Shown here piece after piece: positions 16,589-24,940 of a stretch of 64,000 nt of DNA. The position numbers and the translations under genes are program-made. Position 1 is the stretch's first letter. Each line of letters opens with the position of its first letter. Source of the DNA: Flavobacteriales bacterium (GTDB lineage Bacteria > Bacteroidota > Bacteroidia > UBA10329); assembly GCA_021739695.1 (NCBI GenBank), contig JAIPBM010000024.1:1-64000 (forward strand). Direction: 5' to 3'. The notes under the pieces are model-generated. The model ran no database searches, was not told where the DNA came from, and saw only the letters and a list, made by a program, of their open reading frames with translations.

Positions 16589-17647
16589 AACGATACGCGC
16601 TTCTTTGTTTGAAAGACTCACAGATGTGAGCATTTTCTGCGCATCTTCAATAGAACTGTACGTTCCGTAAGCAACCAGATGCCGTTTGTTTTCAATGCCA
16701 GCATATTCGGCACTGAAACCGCGCTTGATCATTTTAGCTACGTAATCTGCTGCTTCAGCTCTGGAAGCAAACGTAGCTGCAATCACTTTAAAGGTTGAAG
16801 CTGTTTCATTAAACGCAGCAACCGGAACTTCCTCATCTAAACTCAATTCAGTGGAAGGAATTGCATCTGTTTTCACAACGATCGGCTTCAGCGAATTTCC
16901 AGTAAGATGGAGTGAAAGATATTGCTGTGAGTATTTCTCTGAAAGAACGTCTTCTCGCTCAAAACCCTTGTTTATCCAATTCTCATCAAACTGACGTGCT
17001 GAATACGAAGCCTCGTTGGTCAACGCAAACGGATTCAACTGATGAGCCAGCATCTTTCCATTGTTCAACGCGCCATTCTGAATCGGCATCCACATCATGA
17101 ACCCAACAGCAACGGCTGCAGCAGCATACGTGGCAATGCGCTTGATGGGCAATGTTCGAACCGTTGTTGCAAATGGTCCATCAGCCGCAACCAGTTGGCG
17201 AACCTTATCAACATTATCTTTTTCAACCTTACTAAGCGAAACAGGCTTCAGTCCAAAGAATTCGTCCTGAATTTCAGGAAGTGCAACAGCTTCAAACTCA
17301 ATGGTTCCTTCAACCGATCTTTTCAATCGTCCAAGCCCTTCCCACATAATGGTTTCGCCATTATTCAATCGAAAACGCAATTCAGAAATCGCATCTGTCA
17401 GCAATCTGTCAGCATCCGAATAAGAAACCTCATTCTCCAATGCAAATGCTGAAATCAGCAAACCATCGTTGTGAGCCAATCTCGCATTGAAAATCACTGA
17501 ATTTTTAGGCGGATGAATACGATTTCGTAATTCATCCAATTCAGAACCCAAACGGTCTTTTACGAAACCGCCAAAGCCAGGCAACACAACCAAAGGTTGA
17601 TCACAAAGCTGCGTGGCAATAATATGTCCGAGTTGATTAGATAACAT
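16577..17647 (-). CDS. HU-like domain / SPOR domain membrane protein
   Basis: The N-terminal 130 residues match the prokaryotic HU-CCDC81-like module (LVVLPGFGGFVKDRLGSEL, then IHPPKNSVIFNARLAHNDGL and GETIMWEGLGRL). A single membrane helix follows at about 171-190 (ATYAAAAVAVGFMMWM), and a SPOR domain fills the last 70 residues (FKVIAATFASRAEAADYVAK, then HLVAYGTYSSIEDA). SPOR domains bind denuded peptidoglycan at division sites, so the protein would span the inner membrane with its HU-like part inside. I use the ATG at 17647 (356 residues); an upstream TTG at 17665 is less likely. Its 3' end overlaps the hemJ-like gene by 12 bp. Confidence 0.85.
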   Translation of the reverse strand: MLSNQLGHIIATQLCDQPLVVLPGFGGFVKDRLGSELDELRNRIHPPKNSVIFNARLAHNDGLLISAFALENEVSYSDADRLLTDAISELRFRLNNGETIMWEGLGRLKRSVEGTIEFEAVALPEIQDEFFGLKPVSLSKVEKDNVDKVRQLVAADGPFATTVRTLPIKRIATYAAAAVAVGFMMWMPIQNGALNNGKMLAHQLNPFALTNEASYSARQFDENWINKGFEREDVLSEKYSQQYLSLHLTGNSLKPIVVKTDAIPSTELSLDEEVPVAAFNETASTFKVIAATFASRAEAADYVAKMIKRGFSAEYAGIENKRHLVAYGTYSSIEDAQKMLTSVSLSNKEARIVSGN

Positions 17648-17676
17648 GTGATTGGAACGCGCCAAAGTACGGCAAA

Positions 17677-18420
17677 TTATAGGTTTCTAGCGCGCAAAAG
17701 TCTCGCAAGATCTTCGGGTGTATCTACCGAATTGCTTTCGTGTTCTGTTTCAGCGAGTTGTATTTGAAAACCGTTTTCCAACCAGCGCAATTGCTCCAGA
17801 CTTTCCTTCTTTTCAAGATCGGACTGCGGCAGTTTCGATACCGTTTTCAACGTTTCTGCCCGATAAGCGTAGATGCCGATGTGTTTATAAAACGCAGTTT
17901 CATTCAACCATTGCGTTCTTTCAACTCCTTTTAAATATGGAATGGCTGTTCTACTGAAGTAAATAGCGTTGTTCTTTGGTGTTTTCACCACCTTGATCAC
18001 CGTATCACTTATAAGGTCTTCTTCGTTTTCAATTCGCTTGATGAGCGTGGCAATCTGCGTTTCATCTGCGCTAAAAAGCATTGCCAACTGATCAATTTGT
18101 TCTGGTTCGATAAATGGTTCATCGCCCTGAATATTGATAACCACATCAACGTCTTTTAATCTCGAAAGCACTTCTGCACAACGGTCAGTTCCAGATTGAT
18201 GCTCAGATGATGTCATCATCACCTTTCCTCCAAAACTTTGAACATGGTCGAAAATGCGTTGATCATCTGTGGCAACAATCACTTCATCCAACAACTTCGC
18301 TTTCGAAGCCTGCTCATATACGCGTTCAATCATGCTCTTTCCAGCAATATCCACAAGCGGTTTACCAGGAAACCGAGTGCTCGCATAGCGCGAAGGAATG
18401 ATGCCAACGATTTTCGTCAT
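17677..18420 (-). CDS. kdsB: 3-deoxy-manno-octulosonate cytidylyltransferase
   Basis: The 247-residue protein has the CMP-KDO synthetase signatures: IIPSRYASTRFPGKPLVDI at the N-terminus, EVIVATDDQRI, the SGTDRCAEV motif and VVINIQGDEPFIEPEQI, then YKHIGIYAYR and the end VDTPEDLARL. It activates KDO with CTP for addition to lipid A, an essential step in LPS inner-core synthesis in the cytoplasm. Length is typical (about 248). The start is set by an ATG four bases after a TACTTTTG element. The HU/SPOR gene starts 29 nt downstream and may be co-transcribed. Confidence 0.95.
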   Translation of the reverse strand: MTKIVGIIPSRYASTRFPGKPLVDIAGKSMIERVYEQASKAKLLDEVIVATDDQRIFDHVQSFGGKVMMTSSEHQSGTDRCAEVLSRLKDVDVVINIQGDEPFIEPEQIDQLAMLFSADETQIATLIKRIENEEDLISDTVIKVVKTPKNNAIYFSRTAIPYLKGVERTQWLNETAFYKHIGIYAYRAETLKTVSKLPQSDLEKKESLEQLRWLENGFQIQLAETEHESNSVDTPEDLARLLRARNL

Positions 18421-18424
18421 GCCA

Positions 18425-18432
18425 CAAAAGTA
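18425..18432 (-). promoter_or_regulatory. Promoter -7 element TACTTTTG for kdsB
   Basis: Minus strand exact TAnnTTTG match, ending 4 nt before the kdsB ATG. The transcript would have almost no leader. Confidence 0.5.
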
Positions 18433-18532
18433 GCCAACACTCTTTCTTATAATGAGTGAGTTCCCGAATCAGTCTACTAGAGCATTTCTCAATCTTGCAC
18501 GTTCAGTTGATAAGAAGAGAGCCTGAGGATGC

Positions 18533-18540
18533 TAATTTTG
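18533..18540 (+). promoter_or_regulatory. Promoter -7 element TAATTTTG for tatD
   Basis: An exact TAnnTTTG match ends 5 nt before the ATG at 18546. It supports that start over the GTG at 18456. Confidence 0.5.
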
Positions 18541-18545
18541 GCCAC

Positions 18546-19316
18546 ATGCAATTGGTAGATACTCACGCACATTTATATTCCAAACAGTTTGATGGCGAAC
18601 TTAGCGATGTGATGATTCGCGCTAAGGAAAAAGGCGTAACGCGAATGCTTTTACCCAACGTTGATAGCAGTAGCACTCCGCGTCTTTGGGACGTGGTAAA
18701 TGCTTATCCGCAAAATTGTTTCCCCATGATGGGACTTCACCCATGTTCGGTCAACGAAACGGTTTCTGAAGAATTGAAGCATGTAGAAACTGAACTTTCC
18801 TCTGGGAAATACATTGCCGTTGGCGAAATCGGAATTGACCTTTATTGGGACAAGACCTATATAAAGGAGCAGATCCACGCATTTGAGCTACAAATGGAAT
18901 GGGCCAAAAAATTGGATCTTCCAGTCGCCATCCATTGCAGAAATTCATTTGACGAGATATTTGATTCGCTGTCTAAAGTGCAAGACGGGCGGCTTCGAGG
19001 AGTTTTACACTGCTTTACGGGAAATGCAGAGCAGGCGAAACGAACCATCGAACTTGGACTTTCCATTGGGGTTGGCGGGGTGCTTACCTTTAAAAACAGT
19101 GGACTGGACTTGGCACTAAAAGAAGTTCCATTGGAAAAGCTCTTGCTGGAAACAGATGCTCCTTACCTCGCTCCCACTCCGTATCGAGGAAAACGTAACG
19201 AAAGTTCATACACAAGTCTGGTGGCCGAAAAACTTGCAGAAGTGAAAGGCATTTCCATCGAAGAACTTGCAGCAATTACCACGTTAAATGCAGAAACGCT
19301 CTTTAAACTTCCGTAA
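18546..19316 (+). CDS. tatD: TatD family metal-dependent deoxyribonuclease
   Basis: The 256-residue product fits TatD: the metal ligands in LVDTHAHLYSKQFD at the N-terminus, AVGEIGIDLYWD, LPVAIHCRNSFDEIFD, GVLHCFTGNAEQA and the end motif LLETDAPYLAPTPYRGKRNE. TatD proteins are two-metal TIM-barrel hydrolases that act on DNA ends in the cytoplasm. The frame extends to a GTG at 18456, but the ATG at 18546 starts exactly at the family N-terminus. The stop and the asparaginase start overlap (TAATG at 19314-19318), so the two genes are coupled. Confidence 0.9.
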   Translation: MQLVDTHAHLYSKQFDGELSDVMIRAKEKGVTRMLLPNVDSSSTPRLWDVVNAYPQNCFPMMGLHPCSVNETVSEELKHVETELSSGKYIAVGEIGIDLYWDKTYIKEQIHAFELQMEWAKKLDLPVAIHCRNSFDEIFDSLSKVQDGRLRGVLHCFTGNAEQAKRTIELGLSIGVGGVLTFKNSGLDLALKEVPLEKLLLETDAPYLAPTPYRGKRNESSYTSLVAEKLAEVKGISIEELAAITTLNAETLFKLP

Positions 19317-20344
19317 TGCGAGAACCTAAAGTCCTCATTATATATACAGGTGGAACCATCGGAATGATCCACGATGAGAAAACCGGAACTTTAAAGCCAT
19401 TTCATCTGGAAGGCGTTTTCAAATCCATTCCATCTATATTAAAGTTAGGCATCGAAATCCACGCGCTGGAACTGGACGAGATCATCGATTCATCGAACGT
19501 CACTCCTGCTGTTTGGATTCGTTTGGCTGAGATTATCCGTGATTATTATGCTGAGTTTGACGGATTTGTGATCCTTCACGGTTCAGACACAATGGCTTTC
19601 AGTGCTTCGGCTTTGAGTTTTCTACTCGAGAACCTTGCAAAACCCGTGATTTTCACTGGCAGTCAGCTACCGATCGGATTGCCGCGAACTGATGCGCGCG
19701 AGAACCTGATAACTGCATTGACCATTGCTGGTCTGCGTAAGGCTGATGGCCGGTCGATGATTCCTGAAGTATGCATCTATTTTGAAGACAAACTTTATCG
19801 TGGAAATCGAACACACAAATTCAATTCAGAGAATTTTGACGCGTTCGTTTCGCGCAACTATCCAATTTTAGGCGAAGCTGGTGTTCGCATCCGAATATTT
19901 GAAGAGCGATTGCTTGAACAATCTTCTGCTAATCTTATCGTTCATACGGCCATGGACACCAATGTGGCAGTGCTGAAGTTATTTCCTGGTTTTGACATTA
20001 CACCTTACGTGAAGATGTTCTCTGATGCTGGCATAAAGGCGCTCATCATAGAGAGCTACGGTTCGGGAAATGGCCCAACAGAGAAAGGCTTTCTTAATTC
20101 AATCGGAGCTATTATCGATGCTGGAACTATTGTGTTGAATATTACGCAGTGCCGCGAAGGAAAGGTGGAAATGGGCAAGTATGAAACCAGCGAACGCCTT
20201 TTACAACTAGGAGTTCTGAGCGGAACTGACCTTACTGTGGAGGCGGCCATCACCAAAACGATGTTCGTGCTAGGTTCCGTTTCAGGTTTTAACGAGAGAA
20301 AAGCACTATTGCAACAATCTCTTAGAGGTGAAATGTCGCTTTAA
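19316..20344 (+). CDS. ansA: Type I L-asparaginase
   Basis: This 342-residue protein has the asparaginase motifs with both catalytic threonines: YTGGTIGMIHD at residues 10-20 and VILHGSDTMAFSASAL near 85-100, plus FTGSQLPIGLPRTDARENL. There is no signal peptide, so it is the cytoplasmic type I enzyme, which splits L-asparagine to aspartate and ammonia. Length matches E. coli AnsA (338). It is translationally coupled to tatD by a 1-bp overlap. Confidence 0.93.
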   Translation: MREPKVLIIYTGGTIGMIHDEKTGTLKPFHLEGVFKSIPSILKLGIEIHALELDEIIDSSNVTPAVWIRLAEIIRDYYAEFDGFVILHGSDTMAFSASALSFLLENLAKPVIFTGSQLPIGLPRTDARENLITALTIAGLRKADGRSMIPEVCIYFEDKLYRGNRTHKFNSENFDAFVSRNYPILGEAGVRIRIFEERLLEQSSANLIVHTAMDTNVAVLKLFPGFDITPYVKMFSDAGIKALIIESYGSGNGPTEKGFLNSIGAIIDAGTIVLNITQCREGKVEMGKYETSERLLQLGVLSGTDLTVEAAITKTMFVLGSVSGFNERKALLQQSLRGEMSL

Positions 20345-20402
20345 TTTATTGTTCAGATGACGAATCACATTTTTTGTAATTTGCGCGCCAAATTGGGGAA
20401 GA

Positions 20403-20490
20403 GGAGAGATGGCCGAGTGGCTGAAGGCGCACGCTTGGAAAGCGTGTAAACCCCAAAAGGGTTTCGAGGGTTCGAATCCCTCTCTCTCCG
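20403..20490 (+). tRNA. tRNA-Ser(GGA)
   Basis: A complete 88-nt class II tRNA: acceptor stem GGAGAGA pairs with TCTCTCC (20483-20489) and G is the discriminator. The anticodon arm CACGC-TTGGAAA-GCGTG gives anticodon GGA. A long variable arm (ACCCC-AAAA-GGGGT type pairing) and the T arm GAGGG-TTCGAAT-CCCTC follow. The CCA end is not encoded. It reads serine codons UCC and UCU. Confidence 0.96.
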
Positions 20491-20506
20491 CATTGAAGGA
20501 AAAGTA

Positions 20507-20514
20507 TAGATTTG
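20507..20514 (+). promoter_or_regulatory. Promoter -7 element TAGATTTG for the exbB operon
   Basis: An exact TAnnTTTG match lies 17 nt after the tRNA-Ser gene and 51 nt before the exbB-like ATG. Confidence 0.4.
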
Positions 20515-20565
20515 CAATTGTTAACCATTAAATAAATAGTTGAAGAACTAACCACTGTTAAAATC

Positions 20566-21387
20566 ATGAAAAAGTTTTTTGCCCTAATAACCTTCGCTGC
20601 AGTTTTGAACTTCAGCTATGTGCCAACAATCAAGGCTCAGGATGAACCAGCTGCGACTGAAGTTGCAACTGAAGAAGTGACCACTGAGGCAGATGCAGCA
20701 CCAGTTGCTGAAAGTGCCGATGAGTCTTCTTCATTGTCAGTCGATGAGCCTGAAGAACTTGGATTTCATCAAACGTTGAAGAAAAAATTCATTGAAGGTG
20801 GTGCCGGATTCATGGGCGTTGTACTTCTTGTACTTATTCTTGGTCTTGCTCTTTGTATCGAAAGAATCATTTACCTAAGCCTTGCTACTGGCAACTCAGA
20901 AAAACTTTTGGGCGAAGTAGAAAGCAGCTTGAAATCAGGTGGTGTTGAAGCAGCTAAAGAAGTTTGCCGAAACACAAAAGGACCTGTTGCCAGCATCTTC
21001 TACCAAGGTCTTAGCAGAAAAGATGAAGGATTGGACATGGTTGAGAAGTCAATCGTTTCTTATGGATCTGTTCAAATGGGTCTTTTGGAGAAAGGAATTT
21101 CTTGGATTTCACTTTGCATCGCTCTTGCTCCAATGCTTGGTTTCATGGGGACTGTAATTGGTATGATCGGTGCATTCGATGCTATCGAGGCTGCTGGAGA
21201 TATCTCTCCATCATTGGTTGCTGGAGGTATCAAGGTTGCACTTTTGACCACTGTATTCGGTCTTATCGTTGCAATGATTCTTCAAGTGTTTTACAACTAT
21301 ATCATCGCTAAAGTGGATAGCCTTGTAAACGACATGGAAGATTCTTCTATTACATTCATGGATATCCTTGTAAAAAACAGCAAGTAA
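20566..21387 (+). CDS. exbB: MotA/TolQ/ExbB proton channel family protein
   Basis: The 273-residue protein begins with a signal-peptide-like segment (to about 24, ending in IKAQ) and an acidic Ala/Glu/Thr-rich stretch (25-65), unlike short proteobacterial ExbB. Three membrane helices follow (about 84-104, 180-202, 222-246) with the family core ISLCIALAPMLGFMGTVIGM and GGIKVALLTTVFGLIVAMI. It forms the channel that couples proton flow to TonB movement at the inner membrane. It leads a four-gene operon with a small membrane protein and two ExbD proteins, and lies 75 nt after tRNA-Ser. Energising the two TonB receptors of this window is inferred. Confidence 0.92.
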   Translation: MKKFFALITFAAVLNFSYVPTIKAQDEPAATEVATEEVTTEADAAPVAESADESSSLSVDEPEELGFHQTLKKKFIEGGAGFMGVVLLVLILGLALCIERIIYLSLATGNSEKLLGEVESSLKSGGVEAAKEVCRNTKGPVASIFYQGLSRKDEGLDMVEKSIVSYGSVQMGLLEKGISWISLCIALAPMLGFMGTVIGMIGAFDAIEAAGDISPSLVAGGIKVALLTTVFGLIVAMILQVFYNYIIAKVDSLVNDMEDSSITFMDILVKNSK

Positions 21388-21421
21388 TATCCGTTACAAT
21401 TAACCGTTAAACCAGATAATT

Positions 21422-21742
21422 ATGGCGGATTTTATGACAAACTATGGCATCATCATCTGCTACATCCTTTTGGCGGTAGCAGTATTGGCCGCGGTTATTT
21501 TCCCGATCATACAACTTGCAAAGAATCCTAAGGGCGCTAAAGGTGCACTTATCGGAATCGGAGCATTGGTAGTTGTTCTCGGAGTTTCATACGCGCTTTC
21601 TTCGGATGTAAATCCAAGCAAAATTGAGATCACTGCTGAAGGAGCAAAACAAGTTGATACTGGACTTTTTGCATTTTACATTTTGGCCGCAGTTGCCATT
21701 GTGTCATTGGTATATGCAGAGGTTTCAAAACTGTTTAAATAA
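21422..21742 (+). CDS. Small three-helix membrane protein in the exbB-exbD operon
   Basis: The 106-residue protein has three predicted membrane helices (about 8-30, 40-58, 82-102) and a short loop with GAKGALIGIGALVVVLGVSY. I do not recognise a named domain. It sits between ExbB and ExbD, and its stop overlaps the next ATG by 1 bp (TAATG at 21740-21744), so it is translated together with them. A structural or accessory subunit of the energy-transducing complex is a reasonable inference, not shown by sequence. Confidence 0.85.
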   Translation: MADFMTNYGIIICYILLAVAVLAAVIFPIIQLAKNPKGAKGALIGIGALVVVLGVSYALSSDVNPSKIEITAEGAKQVDTGLFAFYILAAVAIVSLVYAEVSKLFK

Positions 21743-22365
21743 TGGCTAGGTCGAAAAGAGAGATTCAAGAAATCAATGCTGGCTCAATGGCCGACATTGC
21801 CTTCCTGTTGCTTATTTTCTTTTTGGTTACCACTACCATGGATATCGACACAGGTTTGATGCGTGTGCTTCCTCCACCAATTTTGGAAGATGTTCCACCA
21901 CCGCCACCTGTTAATAAGCGAAATGTCTTTGTGGTGTTGGCCAATGCGCAAGACAACCTTCTTGTAGAGAATGAGTACATGCAAGTTGAAGAATTGAAAG
22001 ATGCTGCAAAGGAGTTCATTTTGGGAAAACCAAATGATCCTTCAGATGAGCGCTTTCCTGAATTCAAGATTGCTACTGACCCGACCATCGTGAAGTACTA
22101 TGGGCCAAACAAGAAGATATCTAAACAGATTGTTTCGTTGCAAAACGACCGTGGAACTTCTTACGAGCTGTATATAGCAATTCAGGATCAACTGGCCTGC
22201 GCATATAGCGAAGTTCGTGACGAAGAGGCTAGAACCAAGTTCGGCAAAACCTATAACGAACTGAAAGACAGTAAGAGTAAGGTTGACAATGAGAAAGCCA
22301 AGGCAATCAGGATGTTGATTCCACAAAGGATTTCTGAAGCAGAACCTAAAGAAATTGGTAAGTAA
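21742..22365 (+). CDS. exbD: ExbD/TolR family protein, first copy
   Basis: The 207-residue protein has one N-terminal membrane helix (about 17-35; SMADIAFLLLIFFLVTTTMD) holding the conserved membrane Asp of ExbD, followed by a proline-rich stretch (PPPILEDVPPPPP) and a periplasmic domain that is longer than in E. coli ExbD (141). It pairs with ExbB to harvest proton-motive force. It shares 1-bp overlaps with both neighbours, so all three downstream genes of the operon are tightly coupled. Confidence 0.9.
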   Translation: MARSKREIQEINAGSMADIAFLLLIFFLVTTTMDIDTGLMRVLPPPILEDVPPPPPVNKRNVFVVLANAQDNLLVENEYMQVEELKDAAKEFILGKPNDPSDERFPEFKIATDPTIVKYYGPNKKISKQIVSLQNDRGTSYELYIAIQDQLACAYSEVRDEEARTKFGKTYNELKDSKSKVDNEKAKAIRMLIPQRISEAEPKEIGK

Positions 22366-22841
22366 TGCAGATAAGAAAGAAAGGTAAAAAGGAGGTTCCT
22401 CCAGTTTCTACCGCATCCCTTCCGGATATTGTATTCATGCTTTTGTTCTTTTTCATGGTAACAACCGTGATGAGAGAAACATCGCTGAAAGTTATGCACG
22501 TCATTCCTAAAGCTAGAGAAGTAGCGAAGTTGGAGCGCAAATCATTGGTGGCGTATATTCACATTGGACCACCATTGAAGCAATTGCAAGGAATTTACGG
22601 TACTGAACCACGAATTCAACTGGATGACGCTTTTGCAACTCCTGCTGAAATTCCAACATTCGTTGAGTTAGTGAAAGCAAGTACAGCTGAACCTGAAATC
22701 CCGCTACTTACCTATTCGCTGAAGGTTGACTCAAAAACGAAAATGGGTATTGTAGTAGATGTGAAGCAGGAGCTGAGAAAGGCAAACGCGCTGAAGATCA
22801 ATTATTCTACGGGTAAAATCCTTGACAAAACAACTTTCTAA
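22365..22841 (+). CDS. exbD: ExbD/TolR family protein, second copy
   Basis: A second, diverged ExbD of 158 residues. The membrane helix (VSTASLPDIVFMLLFFFMV, about 14-38) keeps the conserved Asp, and the periplasmic part is shorter than in the first copy. Two unequal ExbD proteins next to ExbB are common in Bacteroidota and suggest a heteromeric ExbD pair. It ends the operon, 23 nt before a strong terminator. Confidence 0.9.
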   Translation: MQIRKKGKKEVPPVSTASLPDIVFMLLFFFMVTTVMRETSLKVMHVIPKAREVAKLERKSLVAYIHIGPPLKQLQGIYGTEPRIQLDDAFATPAEIPTFVELVKASTAEPEIPLLTYSLKVDSKTKMGIVVDVKQELRKANALKINYSTGKILDKTTF

Positions 22842-22864
22842 AGGAAGTTTCAATCTAAAAATTT

Positions 22865-22893
22865 AACGGAGCCAATTGGCTCCGTTTTTTTTT
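22865..22893 (+). terminator. Rho-independent terminator of the exbB operon
   Basis: A 9-bp stem AACGGAGCC/GGCTCCGTT with an AATT loop is followed by nine T residues. It closes the exbB operon just before the convergent CPBP gene ends. Confidence 0.92.
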
Positions 22894-22896
22894 CAT

Positions 22897-23829
22897 TCAA
22901 TCCAATTCTCCTTTTGAAACTGCAAATACGGTTTGCTGATGCTGCCTAAAGAGATACAACAGCATCATGCAGAAGATGAGTGAAAAAGTAGCTATCGATA
23001 GGTTTCCAATTCCGATATTTTCTAGGCTTCCATCAACGCTACCATGCTGCATTCCGTATGCTAGAATTACCGCAACCGCGTTATTGGTGAAATGCGCAAT
23101 GATCGGATACCACAGATTATTACTCCAATAATAAAGATATCCCATCGCCACGCCCATCAACAGACGCGGAACGAAACCCAAGAATTGAAAGTGAAATGCG
23201 CTGAAAAGTATTGCGGCAAACCAGATTCCGGCATGAACATTTGCCCATTGCTTAATAATGCCGCGTTGAACAATCCCTCGGAATATCAACTCTTCACCTA
23301 CTGCTGGCACCAACGCAATCATAAATAGATTGAACAGAAGAACTCCAACGTGAGGCATGTTCAGCAACAGTTTGGTCATTTCTCCGGCTTGTTCCTCCTT
23401 ATCGTGCATCCAATCTCCAACAAACGTGGGGAGAACCAAATTTGCGTTCCAATCTGCTATGTAGTTGATAAACGGGAATGCCACTAAAAAGAATGCGATG
23501 CTGATTAGAACCGATTGTCTGATTGGTGAAAGGAACATCTGTCTGAACTCAGCAACGGATGAAGACAACCATAGATAGACCAGCGCGGGCAACAAAAGCG
23601 TACCTAAACCCAGCGCCAGTTGCATTAAGCGTGCCGCTGGTAGAAGTTCAGGACTCGCTAGTTTATCTACAAGTGTCGGGTCAGTTAGTAACGGAATTCC
23701 CAAAAACAGTTCAGAAATCACAAATCCAAAAAAGCTGAAAACCGCCATTCCTGTAAAAACCAACAACAATAGGAACAACACTCCATTAAGTGGAGATCCC
23801 TTTACGTACACTCTAAGAGAATCGATCAA
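22897..23829 (-). CDS. CPBP family intramembrane metalloprotease
   Basis: A multi-helix membrane protein with the CPBP/Abi motif pattern: EELIFRGIVQRGII (about residues 190-203 with Glu-Glu and Arg), then FAAILFSAFHFQFLGFVPRL with the catalytic-type His and, near the C-terminus, HFTNNAVAVILA. Such proteins are CAAX-type intramembrane proteases; bacterial targets are mostly unknown. The frame runs to a GTG at 23940 inside dusB, so the true start is uncertain. I give a TTG at 23829, which leaves 310 residues and avoids overlap with dusB; the overlapping start is possible. Confidence 0.82.
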   Translation of the reverse strand: MIDSLRVYVKGSPLNGVLFLLLLVFTGMAVFSFFGFVISELFLGIPLLTDPTLVDKLASPELLPAARLMQLALGLGTLLLPALVYLWLSSSVAEFRQMFLSPIRQSVLISIAFFLVAFPFINYIADWNANLVLPTFVGDWMHDKEEQAGEMTKLLLNMPHVGVLLFNLFMIALVPAVGEELIFRGIVQRGIIKQWANVHAGIWFAAILFSAFHFQFLGFVPRLLMGVAMGYLYYWSNNLWYPIIAHFTNNAVAVILAYGMQHGSVDGSLENIGIGNLSIATFSLIFCMMLLYLFRQHQQTVFAVSKGELD

Positions 23830-23841
23830 ACTGATATTAAG

Positions 23842-23849
23842 TAATTTTG
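23842..23849 (+). promoter_or_regulatory. Promoter -7 element TAATTTTG for dusB
   Basis: An exact TAnnTTTG match ends 15 nt before the dusB ATG at 23865. Confidence 0.45.
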
Positions 23850-23864
23850 AGTCTGAATTAGACA

Positions 23865-24863
23865 ATGGCAAAGATAGGAGATATTGATGTTGGGGATTTC
23901 CCGTTGCTGCTTGCTCCGATGGAAGATGTGAGCGATCCACCTTTCAGGGCCGTTTGTAAGGCGAATGGAGCTGATGTGATGTTCACGGAGTTCATTTCAT
24001 CTGAAGGTCTTATCCGCGATGCGGCAAAAAGCGTACAGAAACTTGATATTTTCGAATACGAACGTCCAATTGGCATTCAAATTTTTGGGGGAGATATTGA
24101 GGCGATGAAAGAATCAGCTGAAATAGCGACTGGCGCCAATCCGGACATCATCGACATCAATTATGGCTGCCCTGTGAAGAAAGTAACTTGTAAGGGTGCT
24201 GGAGCAGGTATCTTGCGGGACATACCGAAAATGGTTGCAATGACAGCTGAAATCGTCAAAAGCACACATCTTCCGGTTACTGTGAAAACTAGATTAGGTT
24301 GGGACACAGAAACGATGTATGTAGAAGAAGTTGCAGAACGGCTACAAGACGTGGGTGTGAAGGCCTTGAGCATTCACGGAAGAACCCGAGTTCAGATGTA
24401 TAAAGGAGAAGCAGATTGGACCTTGATCGGAAACATCAAGAACAATCCTCGCATTCACATTCCCATTTTTGGGAACGGTGATGTAGATAGCCCGGAAAAA
24501 GCCAAGTTGATGAAAGACCGATATGGCGTTGATGGCATTATGATCGGTCGAGCAAGCATTGGTTATCCTTGGATCTTTAATGAAATCAAGCTCTTCCTAA
24601 ATACAGGACAACATCTTCCATTGCCAACAACAGATGAACGTGTTGACACTTGCCTCAAACATTTTGAGTTCTCGCTTCAATGGAAGGGAGAAAAACTAGG
24701 GAACGTAGAAATGAGAAGGCATTACGCCAATTATTTCAGAGACTTTCCTGGATTTAAACAGTACAGAACGCTTCTAGTTTCTTCTTCAGAAAACGATGAA
24801 ATACGCGAGATTCTGGAAAATGCGAGGAATCATTACAATCAAATTGAACCCTCCGCGGCATAG
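23865..24863 (+). CDS. dusB: tRNA-dihydrouridine synthase
   Basis: The 332-residue protein has the FMN-dependent Dus barrel: LLLAPMEDVSDPPFRAVCKA at the N-terminus, INYGCPVKKVTCKGAGAGIL with the active-site Cys, VTVKTRLGWD, LSIHGRTRVQMYKGEADW, and IFGNGDVDSPEKA then DGIMIGRASIGYPW. It reduces uridine to dihydrouridine in the D-loop of tRNA in the cytoplasm. Length and motif order suit the DusB group. It is divergent from the CPBP gene with about 35 bp between the chosen starts. Confidence 0.93.
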   Translation: MAKIGDIDVGDFPLLLAPMEDVSDPPFRAVCKANGADVMFTEFISSEGLIRDAAKSVQKLDIFEYERPIGIQIFGGDIEAMKESAEIATGANPDIIDINYGCPVKKVTCKGAGAGILRDIPKMVAMTAEIVKSTHLPVTVKTRLGWDTETMYVEEVAERLQDVGVKALSIHGRTRVQMYKGEADWTLIGNIKNNPRIHIPIFGNGDVDSPEKAKLMKDRYGVDGIMIGRASIGYPWIFNEIKLFLNTGQHLPLPTTDERVDTCLKHFEFSLQWKGEKLGNVEMRRHYANYFRDFPGFKQYRTLLVSSSENDEIREILENARNHYNQIEPSAA

Positions 24864-24883
24864 TCCTCTTTGAGCATTTGATG

Positions 24884-24916
24884 TTTGTTCAACTACACTT
24901 TACTTAGGTATATTTG
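24884..24916 (+). promoter_or_regulatory. Complete Bacteroidota-type promoter for the second receptor gene
   Basis: TTTG (24884-24887), a 21-nt spacer, then TATATTTG (24909-24916), an almost ideal TTTG-N19-21-TAnnTTTG promoter. The ATG at 24941 is 24 nt downstream. This is the clearest full promoter in the window. Confidence 0.65.
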
Positions 24917-24940
24917 CTTTCCTTGAAAAAAGATGTTCGA

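Noticed and set aside
20403-20490. tRNA-Ser as an attachment site of an island
   Set aside because: No integrase and no repeat of the tRNA 3' end were found in the window; housekeeping genes lie on both sides.
20346-20567. Minus-strand ORF over the tRNA-Ser gene
   Set aside because: Its central part is the reverse complement of the tRNA. Such ORFs are a well-known false call.
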